A stretch of 64,000 nucleotides of DNA. Origin: WJMT01 sp964599635 (lineage in GTDB: Bacteria > Acidobacteriota > Aminicenantia > Aminicenantales > Aminicenantaceae). The notes below the pieces were generated by a model. The model was not told the origin of the DNA. It made no database searches and saw nothing but the letters and a program-made list of their open reading frames with translations. The position numbers and the translations under genes are program-made. The DNA lies in the NCBI GenBank assembly GCA_964599635.1, contig CAZRGM010000003.1, positions 7,630 to 71,629 on the forward strand. Reading direction: 5' to 3'. Below, piece after piece: positions 33,673 to 42,562 of this stretch (the stretch's first letter is position 1; the number at the start of each line of letters is the position of its first letter).

Positions 33673-35352
33673 CTAAACTCTTTTAAGGCTCTTTACTGCC
33701 TGATAAACAAGGCTAATCGCTACCGCGAACAGCATCACAGCAACCAAAAGAAGAAAACAGCTCCCAATCAAATTGAAGTTAGCTGGAACAGGTTGATGAG
33801 ACAAGTAATCAATCACTAACTTTGTCTTGTTGTAAACCATAACCACCAGTGCAGATAGAGTTATGGCAAACATGATGAACATGGGATACCTGACAAATTG
33901 ATTCTTTATCTGCTTTTTTGCCAGCCAAACGCTGACTGCAAGAAGAGCGAGGGCCGCGAGAAGCTGATTCGCTGATCCGAAAATGGGCCATATGGCTTGA
34001 TAGCTTCCAGAAAGAGCTAAAATTCCGCCTGGGAGAATAGTAAAAAAGGTTGCCACAAACCTGTTTGTGAGAAATTTTTGGACGGCATGGGGATTGTCAG
34101 AACGGAAAAATTCTTGAAACGTGAAACGCCCCAGCCTGGTTGCGGTATCCAGAGAGGTGAGGGCAAACTCAGCCACAGCCATGGCCGCAAAAATAATACC
34201 GATTTTTACAGGAATTCCTAATTGTGATACAAATCCACCCACTCCATTAGCAAACAGAGTGATGGGATTCGCCTCTCCTCCCTTAGGAAAATACTCTTGG
34301 TACTGAGAAGGAATCAGCACAATCGCTGTGATTAAAGCAATGACCGCAAGCAGTCCTTCGATGAGCATACCTCCATATCCCACTGGCCGGGCATCCAGCT
34401 CACAATTGAGCTGTTTGGAGGTGGTCCCAGATGCGACAAGGGAATGAAAACCAGATATAGCTCCGCAGGCTACAGTCACAAATAAAATAGGAAATAAAGA
34501 TCCTAAACCAGGATGGACAAAGTGGGTAAAAACAGGGAATTTAATGGGTGGATTGGCAATAAGAATCCCCAGAAAACTAAAAATAAGAACCAGATATAAA
34601 AGGTTTGAATTCAAATAATCCCGGGGCTGAAGAAGGATCCATACTGGAGTGACTGAAGCTGTGAAAATATATCCCATGATAATCCAAGTCCATAGGACCT
34701 GGGCGTTGGCTTCTGTTCCAGGGAATACAATAGGGAAAATATTTCCTATCCATATGCAGATAAGGAGAAGTGTAACTCCCACCAGAGTGGAAACCCACAG
34801 CTTGGTCTTCATCCTATAGAGTGAAAACCCAAACACGACAGCCAGCATAATGAATAAAAGGGAAGCTGTGCTGACTTCGGGAGTGGAAACAAATGTTTTG
34901 GCAACCAAAATCACAAAGGCCGCCACCACCAGAACCAGCGTAAACCAAGCAAATATCAGGAAAAGAAATTTACCGTGTACTCCGATATGTTCCTCAATAA
35001 CCTCCCCAATTGATCTCCCCTTATGCCGGATTGAGGCCACAAGAGAAGTAAAATCATGAACCGCTCCCATAAAAACATTTCCGAAAATAATCCATAAAAA
35101 TACAGGAATCCAACCGAACACGGCCGCAGTAATCGGCCCGATAATAGGAGCCGCTCCGGCAATAGAAGCAAAGTGATGTCCTAAAAGAACCGGCCATTTG
35201 GCAGGCACATAGTCTATCCCATCCCCCATGGTATGGCAGGGAGTCTTATTTTCCCGGCTTATCCCTAACTTGCGTGCCAGGTATCGGCCGTAAAAAACAT
35301 ACCCCAGAATGAAACAAATAATTGCGATAATAAGAATCAGTGCGGAAGGCAT
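33673..35352 (-). CDS. cstA: CstA-family carbon-starvation transporter
   Basis: 559 residues, shorter than E. coli CstA (about 700) but within the family. The N-terminal GYVFYGRYLARKLG, then DGIDYVPAKWPVLLGHHFASIAGAAPIIGP (shared family block) and GAVHDFTSLVASIRHKGRSIG are diagnostic; many membrane spans follow. CstA and relatives import pyruvate or peptides. It is encoded immediately beside the BNR protein gene on the same strand (27-bp gap). AAGGAAATAAA precedes the ATG. Divergent from the hdr-kor operon. Confidence 0.92.
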   Translation of the reverse strand: MPSALILIIAIICFILGYVFYGRYLARKLGISRENKTPCHTMGDGIDYVPAKWPVLLGHHFASIAGAAPIIGPITAAVFGWIPVFLWIIFGNVFMGAVHDFTSLVASIRHKGRSIGEVIEEHIGVHGKFLFLIFAWFTLVLVVAAFVILVAKTFVSTPEVSTASLLFIMLAVVFGFSLYRMKTKLWVSTLVGVTLLLICIWIGNIFPIVFPGTEANAQVLWTWIIMGYIFTASVTPVWILLQPRDYLNSNLLYLVLIFSFLGILIANPPIKFPVFTHFVHPGLGSLFPILFVTVACGAISGFHSLVASGTTSKQLNCELDARPVGYGGMLIEGLLAVIALITAIVLIPSQYQEYFPKGGEANPITLFANGVGGFVSQLGIPVKIGIIFAAMAVAEFALTSLDTATRLGRFTFQEFFRSDNPHAVQKFLTNRFVATFFTILPGGILALSGSYQAIWPIFGSANQLLAALALLAVSVWLAKKQIKNQFVRYPMFIMFAITLSALVVMVYNKTKLVIDYLSHQPVPANFNLIGSCFLLLVAVMLFAVAISLVYQAVKSLKRV

Positions 35353-35624
35353 TTTATTTCCTTTTTATAAAATGGTTATTATGCTTCTATACCATAAGAG
35401 ACAAAATTATGTCAAATAAGCTGAACAAGACTCGAAAATAAGTGAGAAAAGTGCCAAATTCCATTTATACTATTTATCCCATTAATTCTATTTAAATTAT
35501 AATATTTATTAATATTATATATTTAGTCTTGACATTCCTTTTTAATTATGGTTCACTATAAATGCTCATTCTCTCAATGCGGAACTCATAAATAGAGTAT
35601 TTTTCTTAAAGGGAGGGACTTAAA

Positions 35625-36032
35625 ATGAGAAAAGTACTTTCCACCCAAAGCATTAAAAGTTCACTTGTCTCAAAAATCGAAGAATTAAGCGGCCAGGACC
35701 TCCTTTCTTGTTATCAGTGCGGAAAATGCTCCGCAGGATGCCCCTCTATCTCTTTGATGGACCTCCTTCCCAATCAAGTCATTCGTTATGCACAATTGGG
35801 TTTCATCGATGAGCTGACCAACGGTAAAACCATATGGACCTGTGCTTCCTGTATGACCTGCAATGTTCGCTGCCCCAAAGGCGTCAACATCGCTGAAATC
35901 ATGGAATCCTTAAGACAGATTTTTCTCCGTCAGCATAAAGATCATGTGAATATAAATAAGCTTTCCACAGAACAAAGAACAGAGCTCCCTCCGATTGCTT
36001 TGGTGAGCAATTTTAGAAAAGCGACTTCATAA
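35625..36032 (+). CDS. hdrC: Heterodisulfide reductase subunit C-like protein
   Basis: 135 residues with two [4Fe-4S] sites, CYQCGKCSAGCP and CASCMTCNVRCP, the HdrC layout. It would pass electrons between HdrA and the catalytic HdrB. First gene of the six-gene operon; a GGGAGGG site lies before the ATG. In the 272-bp AT-rich gap upstream there is TTGACA (35529) and TATAAA (35557), but the 22-base spacing is too long for a confident promoter. Confidence 0.88.
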   Translation: MRKVLSTQSIKSSLVSKIEELSGQDLLSCYQCGKCSAGCPSISLMDLLPNQVIRYAQLGFIDELTNGKTIWTCASCMTCNVRCPKGVNIAEIMESLRQIFLRQHKDHVNINKLSTEQRTELPPIALVSNFRKATS

Positions 36033-36082
36033 GTTCATATGAGATTTAAAAGAAAAATTTCATATAAAAAGGAATGATAAAG

Positions 36083-36961
36083 ATGGAATTTTCTTATTAT
36101 CCAGGATGCACACTCAAGAACTACGGCAAAAATTTTGAAGATTCCGCTTTATTCTCCATGAAACAGCTTGGAATTGAGGCTCAAGAACTTCCCCGATGGA
36201 ACTGCTGCGGCACGGTTTATTCTCTCACGACTGATGATCTTATTCATCACGTGGCTCCCATCCGGAACCTCATCCGGGTCAAAGAACAAAACTGCCGTAA
36301 ACTTTTAACTCTCTGTGCCATGTGTTACAACACATTGAAAAGGGCTAATCAACGAGTCAAAGAACACCCTGAAGATCTAAAAAAAATCAATGATTTCATG
36401 GATCAAGAAGAAATCAAGTATCAAGGAGAAGTTGAAGTGCTCCATCTTCTGGAAGTTCTTCAGAATGACGTTAAACTCGAGAATGTAGCCAAAAAAGTCA
36501 CTCACCCTCTTAAAGATTTAAAAGTTGCCAGTTATTACGGATGCACACTGGTTCGACCAAAACATATTGGATTCGATGATATGGAAAATCCATCTATGAT
36601 GGATGCCCTCATGTCCGTCTTAGGAGCCCATCCTGTAGAATTCCCTTATAAAACAGAATGTTGCGGAGCTTATCAGACTGTGGATCAACAGGATCTGGTG
36701 TTGGAGCGAACTTTTCAAATCCTCTTCTTCGCTCAATCCTGCGGCGCTGAAGTCATGGCCGTAAGCTGCCCTCTTTGTGCCTTCAACCTTGATTACTGCC
36801 AGAAAAAAACAATTCAAAATTATCCGGAATTCAAACAAATTCCTATCTTTTACTTCACTCAACTTCTAGCCATATCTCTTGGCTGCTCTGAAAAAAGCCT
36901 GAAACTGGATCTCCATCATATAGACCCCAAACAAATTTTAAAGAAAAAGGGATTGATTTGA
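36083..36961 (+). CDS. hdrB: Heterodisulfide reductase subunit B-like protein
   Basis: About 292 residues with the two CCG domains that hold the noncubane iron-sulfur clusters: YYPGCTL...WNCCGT and CAMCYNT, then YYGCTLVRP...TECCGAY and CPLCAFN. HdrB is the disulfide-reducing subunit. I prefer the ATG at 36083 (MEFSYYPGC) over that at 36074 because AAAAGGAA is then correctly spaced. Follows hdrC by 50 bp. Confidence 0.88.
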   Translation: MEFSYYPGCTLKNYGKNFEDSALFSMKQLGIEAQELPRWNCCGTVYSLTTDDLIHHVAPIRNLIRVKEQNCRKLLTLCAMCYNTLKRANQRVKEHPEDLKKINDFMDQEEIKYQGEVEVLHLLEVLQNDVKLENVAKKVTHPLKDLKVASYYGCTLVRPKHIGFDDMENPSMMDALMSVLGAHPVEFPYKTECCGAYQTVDQQDLVLERTFQILFFAQSCGAEVMAVSCPLCAFNLDYCQKKTIQNYPEFKQIPIFYFTQLLAISLGCSEKSLKLDLHHIDPKQILKKKGLI

Positions 36962-36968
36962 GGTAAAA

Positions 36969-37244
36969 ATGGCTTATTTTGGCAATTTAAAACCCATCAA
37001 AGGTGAAATCCACCTTGAAAAAAACAGGTGTAAAGGATGCGGATTCTGCGTTGAATATTGTCCCAGAGAAGTGCTTGAACTCTCTGATGAGTTTAATGAA
37101 AGGGGGTATCATCTGCCTTTTGTTAAAAATGGAGAAGACTGCTGTTACTGCCAGCTCTGCGAGACAATATGCCCTGAATTTGCCCTCTTTGTGACCATCG
37201 AGAAGGAGGAGGATTTTGGTGAGAAAATCGACAGCAGATCCTAA
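36969..37244 (+). CDS. korD: 2-oxoacid:ferredoxin oxidoreductase delta (ferredoxin) subunit
   Basis: 91 residues with two 4Fe-4S motifs, CKGCGFCVEYCP and CCYCQLCETICP. This matches the small ferredoxin subunit of 2-oxoglutarate-type oxidoreductases. It starts 7 bp after hdrB and its 3' end overlaps korA by about 26 bp, so the genes are translationally coupled. Confidence 0.87.
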   Translation: MAYFGNLKPIKGEIHLEKNRCKGCGFCVEYCPREVLELSDEFNERGYHLPFVKNGEDCCYCQLCETICPEFALFVTIEKEEDFGEKIDSRS

Positions 37245-38385
37245 AGGTGTTTTAACCGGATCCCACTTTATGGACGGAGACTATGCATTGGCTGAAGGAG
37301 CTCTTTCCGCTGGATGCCGTTATTTCGGAGGCTATCCTATAACTCCATCCACGGAGACTGCTGAAAGGTTTTCTGAACGAATTCCCTTGGTTGGTGGAGT
37401 CTTCATCCAAATGGAAGATGAGCTTGGATCCATGGCCTCCTTAATCGGAGCTTCCTGGGGAGGATTGAAAGCCATGACCGTGACTTCCGGCCCTGGATTT
37501 TCCTTGATGCAGGAAAACATCGGACTAGCCTGCATGATGGAAACACCTCTTGTTATCGCCAATGTCCAGAGAGGAGGGCCTTCTACAGGTCTCCCTACTC
37601 TAACCAGTCAGCAAGATATGATGCAGGCCCGATGGGGCTCTCATGGGGATTATGAAATCATTGCCTTATCACCTGATTCTCCGCAGGAGTGTTTTGACCT
37701 GGCTATTGAAGCATTTAATCTTTCAGAGATCTATCGAGTCCCTGTTTTTATTATGACAGATGAATGTGTGGGACACATGCATGAAAGAGTGGTCATTCCC
37801 CCAGCCGAAGAAATCGAAATCATCGAAAGAAAATGGTATCAAGGGCCTAAAGACAAATATCTGCCCTACAAGCCCGACTCTGATGGAATCCCTTTCATGG
37901 TTAAAGCAGGCGAAGGATACCACTTTCACAGCACCGGACTCACCCATGACAAAAGAGGCTACCCTTCAATCAATGCCCAATGCCAGAAAGCCAATGTCCA
38001 GCATTTGATTGATAAGATTAAAAATAATGCTGATCAAATCATCAAAATCGAAGAGGATCAAACAAATGACGCTGAAGTCGTTGTTCTCTCTTATGGAATC
38101 ACCTCAAGAGTCAGCATAAAAGCGGTCCAAAAAGCCAGAAAAGCAGGGATTAAAACAGGCACGGTTCGTCTTATAACCGTATGGCCTTTCCCGGAAAAAA
38201 AGGTCGAAGAATTAGCTAAAAAAGTTAAAGCCATTGTCGTTCCTGAAATCAATTCCGGACAAGTTTTTCTAGAAGTGGACCGGTGTGCCCGAAACAACTG
38301 CCGGATCATTAGCGTCCCTCACCTGGGTGGCTGGGTCCATAATCCTGATGATATCTTTCTAGCCATCAAGGAGGCTGCTCAATGA
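37219..38385 (+). CDS. korA: 2-oxoacid:ferredoxin oxidoreductase alpha subunit
   Basis: About 388 residues. Conserved blocks are GGYPITPSTE, MEDELGSMASLIGASWGG, TSGPGFSLMQENIGLA, NVQRGGPSTGLPT and the C-terminal transketolase-like part. It pairs with KorB to oxidise 2-oxoacids (2-oxoglutarate type is likely) to acyl-CoA with reduction of ferredoxin. I take GTG 37219 as start since GGAGGAGG (37205-37212) is properly spaced; a TTG one codon earlier is too close. Overlaps korD and korB. Confidence 0.9.
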   Translation: MRKSTADPKGVLTGSHFMDGDYALAEGALSAGCRYFGGYPITPSTETAERFSERIPLVGGVFIQMEDELGSMASLIGASWGGLKAMTVTSGPGFSLMQENIGLACMMETPLVIANVQRGGPSTGLPTLTSQQDMMQARWGSHGDYEIIALSPDSPQECFDLAIEAFNLSEIYRVPVFIMTDECVGHMHERVVIPPAEEIEIIERKWYQGPKDKYLPYKPDSDGIPFMVKAGEGYHFHSTGLTHDKRGYPSINAQCQKANVQHLIDKIKNNADQIIKIEEDQTNDAEVVVLSYGITSRVSIKAVQKARKAGIKTGTVRLITVWPFPEKKVEELAKKVKAIVVPEINSGQVFLEVDRCARNNCRIISVPHLGGWVHNPDDIFLAIKEAAQ

Positions 38386-39239
38386 TGGAAACTCAGCTTC
38401 TCAAAAATCCGGTTGAAGACATATTAAGAACCGATCGAATACCCCATATTTGGTGTCCTGGATGCGGCATTGGAATCGTGGTCACTTCTTTCGCCGAAGC
38501 TTTAAGAAAAGAACAAATTAATTTAAACAAAATTGTGGTTGTATCAGGCATTGGATGCACGGGGAGAGTTGCCGGTTATCTAAAATTAGACTCGTTTCAT
38601 ACAACTCATGGGAGAGCCATTCCGTTTGCGACAGGACTTAAACTTGCAAACCCGAAAATAAAAGTGGTTGTGTTCAGCGGAGACGGTGACATCGCTGGGA
38701 TAGGAGGAAATCACCTCATCCATGCGGCCAGAAGAAACATGGACATGGTGGTCTTATGCCTCAATAATTTTAATTATGCCATGACCGGGGGCCAGGTTGC
38801 CGCAACCACTCCCTTAGAGGCCAATGCTTCCACCGCTCCTTTTGGAAACTTCGAATATCCATTTAATCTTCCCTATCTTGTTGAAGCGGCTGGAGCCACC
38901 TACGTTGCCAGATGGACCGCCTTGCATTTAAGGCGGGTAACCAAGTCTATCCAGGAAGCTCTCAGAAAAAGAGGCTTCTCTTTTATCGAAGTGATCACTC
39001 CCTGTACCACACTTTATGCCAGAAGAAACCGACTTGGGGACGGCCTTAATCTGCTTAAATATTATTATGAAAACTCTGAAATCCAACACAAGGCTCCCAC
39101 AAAAGATCTTGAAATTAAATATCAAGGAAAACTTATTGTCGGTAAGTTTGTGGATAAAGAAAAACCCACCTTTCTGGAGTCCATGAACAAACACCTTTCT
39201 CATGTGCTTGGAGAACAATATCGGCCCTATGGGGAATAA
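38382..39239 (+). CDS. korB: 2-oxoacid:ferredoxin oxidoreductase beta subunit
   Basis: 285 residues. WCPGCGIGIV opens the protein, and VFSGDGDIAGIGGNHLIHAARRN with the following NFNYAMTGGQVAAT is the thiamine-diphosphate and Mg2+ site (GDGD...N). It overlaps korA by four bases (ATGA), and hdrA follows after 2 bp. No gamma subunit gene is present in the operon. Confidence 0.92.
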   Translation: MMETQLLKNPVEDILRTDRIPHIWCPGCGIGIVVTSFAEALRKEQINLNKIVVVSGIGCTGRVAGYLKLDSFHTTHGRAIPFATGLKLANPKIKVVVFSGDGDIAGIGGNHLIHAARRNMDMVVLCLNNFNYAMTGGQVAATTPLEANASTAPFGNFEYPFNLPYLVEAAGATYVARWTALHLRRVTKSIQEALRKRGFSFIEVITPCTTLYARRNRLGDGLNLLKYYYENSEIQHKAPTKDLEIKYQGKLIVGKFVDKEKPTFLESMNKHLSHVLGEQYRPYGE

Positions 39240-39241
39240 AA

Positions 39242-41197
39242 ATGAAAAAACGAATCGGAGTCTTTATATGCCACTGCGGAATAAACATAGCCGGTATCGT
39301 CGATGTCAAAAACATCGCCAAAGAACTCTCTACATATGAAGGAGTAGTCCATTCTGAAGATTATGTGTATATGTGTTCGGATCCCGGGCAAAAACTGATT
39401 GGAAATTCCATAAAAGAACACCAGCTGGACAGTGTTGTGGTCGCCTGCTGCTCCCCGAATCTGCATGAATCCACATTTCGAAATGTATCACAATCCAGCG
39501 GCCTTAATCCTTATCAATGTGAAATCGCGAATATAAGAGAACAATGCAGTTGGGTTCATAAAGACAAAGAAAAAGCAACTCAAAAAGCAAAAAGAATCGT
39601 GAAAAGTATTGTCAACAAAGTCGCTCAAAATGAATCTCTTGAATCCATAACAGTTCCGGTCACAAAAAAGGCTCTTGTCATAGGAGGGGGGATATCTGGT
39701 ATTCAAGCCGCTCTTGACATAGCGAATGGGGGGCATGACGTGATTCTTGTGGAAAAATCACCCTCCGTCGGCGGCCATATGATTCAGCTCTCGGAGACCT
39801 TCCCTACTCTGGACTGCTCCCAGTGTATCATGACCCCTAAAATGGTTGAAGTTTCTAGACACCCGAAAATCAGACTTATGACCACCAGTGAAGTTCAGGA
39901 TGTTTCTGGATTTATTGGCAATTTTAAAGTCAAAATATTAAAAAAGCCCACTTATGTGAACCCGGATGCGTGCACTTTATGTGATGAATGCACAAAAGTA
40001 TGCCCGGTCATCACCTCCAATGAATTTGACGAAGGATTAACCCTCAGAAAAGCCATTTATATCCCATTCCCCCAGGCTATTCCTGCGTCCTACACCATTG
40101 ACGACAACTCTTGTCCAGGATTTTTCCCCATTGCCTGCGGCAAATGTGCTGATGTCTGTGAGCCCAATGCGATTGACTTTGACATGAAACCAGAGGTTGT
40201 TGAAGAAGAGGTCGGAGCTATTGTCGTGGCTACAGGCTATGACTTATACGGCAAAAACAAGATAGCTGAATATGGTTATGGAAAGCACCCTGATGTCTTA
40301 GACGGACTCCAATTTGAAAGGCTCTTATCTGCCTCAGGGCCCACCTCAGGAAATATCTTAAGACCTTCTGATCATAAAGAACCTAAGGAAGTGGTGTTTA
40401 TCCAATGCTGCGGTTCAAGAGACCCTGAGAGCCATAAACCCTACTGTTCAAAAATTTGCTGTATGGTTACGGCAAAGCATGCCATGCTTTACAAAGAGCA
40501 TGTTCCCGATGGCCAAGCTTACGTCTTTTATATCGATATTAGATCAGGTGGTAAAAATTACGAAGAATTTGTTCAGAGAGCTGTTGAAGAAAAAGGTGTC
40601 CTTTATCTAAGGGGAAAGGTATCCAAAATCTTCCAACAAAACGGAAAAATCACAGTCTGGGGAGCAGATACTTTAGCTGGACGAGACATAGAAATCCATG
40701 CCGATATGGTGGTTCTAGCCATGGCTATCATCCCTTCCAGAGAAACAGAAGAACTTGCTAGGAAGCTAAAAATCGGCCTAGATAAAGACGGATTTCTTGC
40801 TGAAGCCCATCCAAAACTCAGACCCGTTGAAAGTGTCACTGGAGGATTATTTGTTGCTGGAGCAGGTCAGTCTCCCAAAGATATTCCAGAAGCTGTTGCC
40901 CAGGCAAGCGGGGCCGCAAGTAAGGTCCAAGCCATGTTTTCTTCAAATGAAATCCATCAGGAACCCATGGTGGCTTCAGTGAATGAAGAATTGTGCAGTG
41001 GTTGCAAACTGTGCATTCCCACTTGTCCTTATGAAGCCCGAATTTATGATGAAAACAAAAGAATTGTGACAGTCAATGAAGTCCTGTGTGAAGGCTGCGG
41101 CACATGCGTTGCGGCTTGTCCATCCGGTGCTTCTCAGCAAAAGAATTTTACAGACAATCAAATATATTCCATGCTCGATTCCATGCTCCAAGGATGA
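39242..41197 (+). CDS. hdrA: Heterodisulfide reductase subunit A-like flavoprotein
   Basis: 651 residues. The order is an N-terminal HdrA domain (ICHCGINIAG), an FAD Rossmann fold (VIGGGISGIQAALDIANGG near residue 145), the typical GHMIQLSETFPTLDCSQC with IMTPKM, a ferredoxin insert (CTLCDECTKVCP), the CCGSRDP region and two C-terminal 4Fe-4S motifs (CSGCKLCIPTCP, CEGCGTCVAACP). HdrA is the flavin-based electron-bifurcating subunit in characterised complexes. Its position directly after korB suggests that KorAB-D and HdrABC work as one ferredoxin-linked unit. Last gene of the operon, convergent with tldE. Confidence 0.9.
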   Translation: MKKRIGVFICHCGINIAGIVDVKNIAKELSTYEGVVHSEDYVYMCSDPGQKLIGNSIKEHQLDSVVVACCSPNLHESTFRNVSQSSGLNPYQCEIANIREQCSWVHKDKEKATQKAKRIVKSIVNKVAQNESLESITVPVTKKALVIGGGISGIQAALDIANGGHDVILVEKSPSVGGHMIQLSETFPTLDCSQCIMTPKMVEVSRHPKIRLMTTSEVQDVSGFIGNFKVKILKKPTYVNPDACTLCDECTKVCPVITSNEFDEGLTLRKAIYIPFPQAIPASYTIDDNSCPGFFPIACGKCADVCEPNAIDFDMKPEVVEEEVGAIVVATGYDLYGKNKIAEYGYGKHPDVLDGLQFERLLSASGPTSGNILRPSDHKEPKEVVFIQCCGSRDPESHKPYCSKICCMVTAKHAMLYKEHVPDGQAYVFYIDIRSGGKNYEEFVQRAVEEKGVLYLRGKVSKIFQQNGKITVWGADTLAGRDIEIHADMVVLAMAIIPSRETEELARKLKIGLDKDGFLAEAHPKLRPVESVTGGLFVAGAGQSPKDIPEAVAQASGAASKVQAMFSSNEIHQEPMVASVNEELCSGCKLCIPTCPYEARIYDENKRIVTVNEVLCEGCGTCVAACPSGASQQKNFTDNQIYSMLDSMLQG

Positions 41198-41225
41198 TAA
41201 AAAGAAGCACTTTGTCTCCTCTTAA

Positions 41226-42560
41226 TCATTTTCCCCCTATCTGCATTCCCTTTATCCGGAATGTAGGGGCTGTGAATGATTGATTCAAATCCAAATCATT
41301 TCCGAGCATATCCAAGCTTTTCAGCATTTCAAAAGCAGTCCCAGCAATCGTGATTCCCTTCACAGGAAAGGCTGCTTTTCCGTTTTCAATCCAGAATCCT
41401 GAGGCTCCTCCGCTGAAATGACCGTTGACGGGATTGATGCCGTATCCAGTCACACCTTTAAGCCACAGTCCTTTCTGAGTTGACTGAATGATTTCCTTTT
41501 GGGGTATCTCTCCGTTAGCCATAAAGAAATTATGAGGTCCTATTCTTGGAATCGACCGGTACCCGCCCCGGCTGGCATTCCCCGTGCTTACGGTTCCGGC
41601 CCTTTTTGCAGCAATTGTGTTGTACATAAATCCTTTGAGCACACCTTTTTCAACAATAATTCTTTTCTGAGTGGGAACTCCTTCTCCGTCAAAAGGCTGA
41701 CTCCCTAATCCTTTGGCCCGTGTTCCGTCATCAATGAGGGTAATCAGCTCTGAACCGATTTTTTCATCCATTTTGTCTCCCAGAAAACTAGCACCCTGAA
41801 GCACCCGCTCTCCATTCACCCCGGACAAAATCCCGCCGAGGAGAGCTCTGGAGACGTCCGGATCAAATATGACATCCGCTATCTGCGTTTTGACCATTCT
41901 TGGATCCAGCATTTCATAGGCATCTCTGGCTGCTTTCTCAGCCACTTCCTGGGGGGACTTTAAATCTCTAAAAAACCTTCGGGTACAATATTCACCTCCG
42001 GAAGACTTCTGTTCTCCTTTCTCAGCTACTACATACACACCAAAACTGCACAGGGATACTTTAAAGGATTTAGAGAGACCATTCGAATTGGCAAGGAAAA
42101 CCTCATTTTCTGACTCCGAAAAACCCGACCCTCCACTTTTGGTGATTCTCTCATCACTCATCGCTATTTCCTCAACCTGCTTGGCAATTTTTATCTTCTC
42201 ATCCATGGAAACTTGACTTATCTCCGGATCATAAAGGCCTTTGACCTCTGTCACTCCTTTTTCTGAAGGAAAAGTATTGTTTTCATCTGGTGTGGTGGAT
42301 CCCGCAAAGCTAACCGCTCTAGTCAGGGTGTCTTCAAGCGCTTTTTCTGACATATCATTACAGTATGAAAAAGCCATAGCCTTATTTTTTAACACACGAA
42401 AGCCCACTCCATTTGAAGAGGATTCCTCCACAGTTTCAATATTTCCATTCCTCACTTCGACACTCATATGCCGGGATGACTCAATAAACACTTCTGAAGA
42501 GTCAGCCCCCTTTTCCAAACATTTTTTCACTAAGCTTTCAGCTAATTCTTTTTTCCCCAT
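41226..42560 (-). CDS. tldE: TldE/PmbA-family protein
   Basis: 444 residues, the non-catalytic partner of TldD in the heterodimeric metalloprotease. LAESLVKKCLEKGADSSEVF at the start, VEVRNGNIETVEES, and the C-terminal GYGINPVNGHFSGGASGFWIENG match the PmbA/TldE fold; the HExxxH metal motif of TldD is absent, as expected. No signal peptide is seen, in contrast to its partner. It starts 2 bp after the tldD stop codon. Confidence 0.87.
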   Translation of the reverse strand: MGKKELAESLVKKCLEKGADSSEVFIESSRHMSVEVRNGNIETVEESSSNGVGFRVLKNKAMAFSYCNDMSEKALEDTLTRAVSFAGSTTPDENNTFPSEKGVTEVKGLYDPEISQVSMDEKIKIAKQVEEIAMSDERITKSGGSGFSESENEVFLANSNGLSKSFKVSLCSFGVYVVAEKGEQKSSGGEYCTRRFFRDLKSPQEVAEKAARDAYEMLDPRMVKTQIADVIFDPDVSRALLGGILSGVNGERVLQGASFLGDKMDEKIGSELITLIDDGTRAKGLGSQPFDGEGVPTQKRIIVEKGVLKGFMYNTIAAKRAGTVSTGNASRGGYRSIPRIGPHNFFMANGEIPQKEIIQSTQKGLWLKGVTGYGINPVNGHFSGGASGFWIENGKAAFPVKGITIAGTAFEMLKSLDMLGNDLDLNQSFTAPTFRIKGMQIGGK

Positions 42561-42562
42561 TT

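Noticed and set aside
35529..35562. TTGACA and TATAAA as the hdr-kor operon promoter
   Set aside because: The spacer is 22 bases, too long for a standard sigma70 promoter; another signal in this AT-rich gap may be used.
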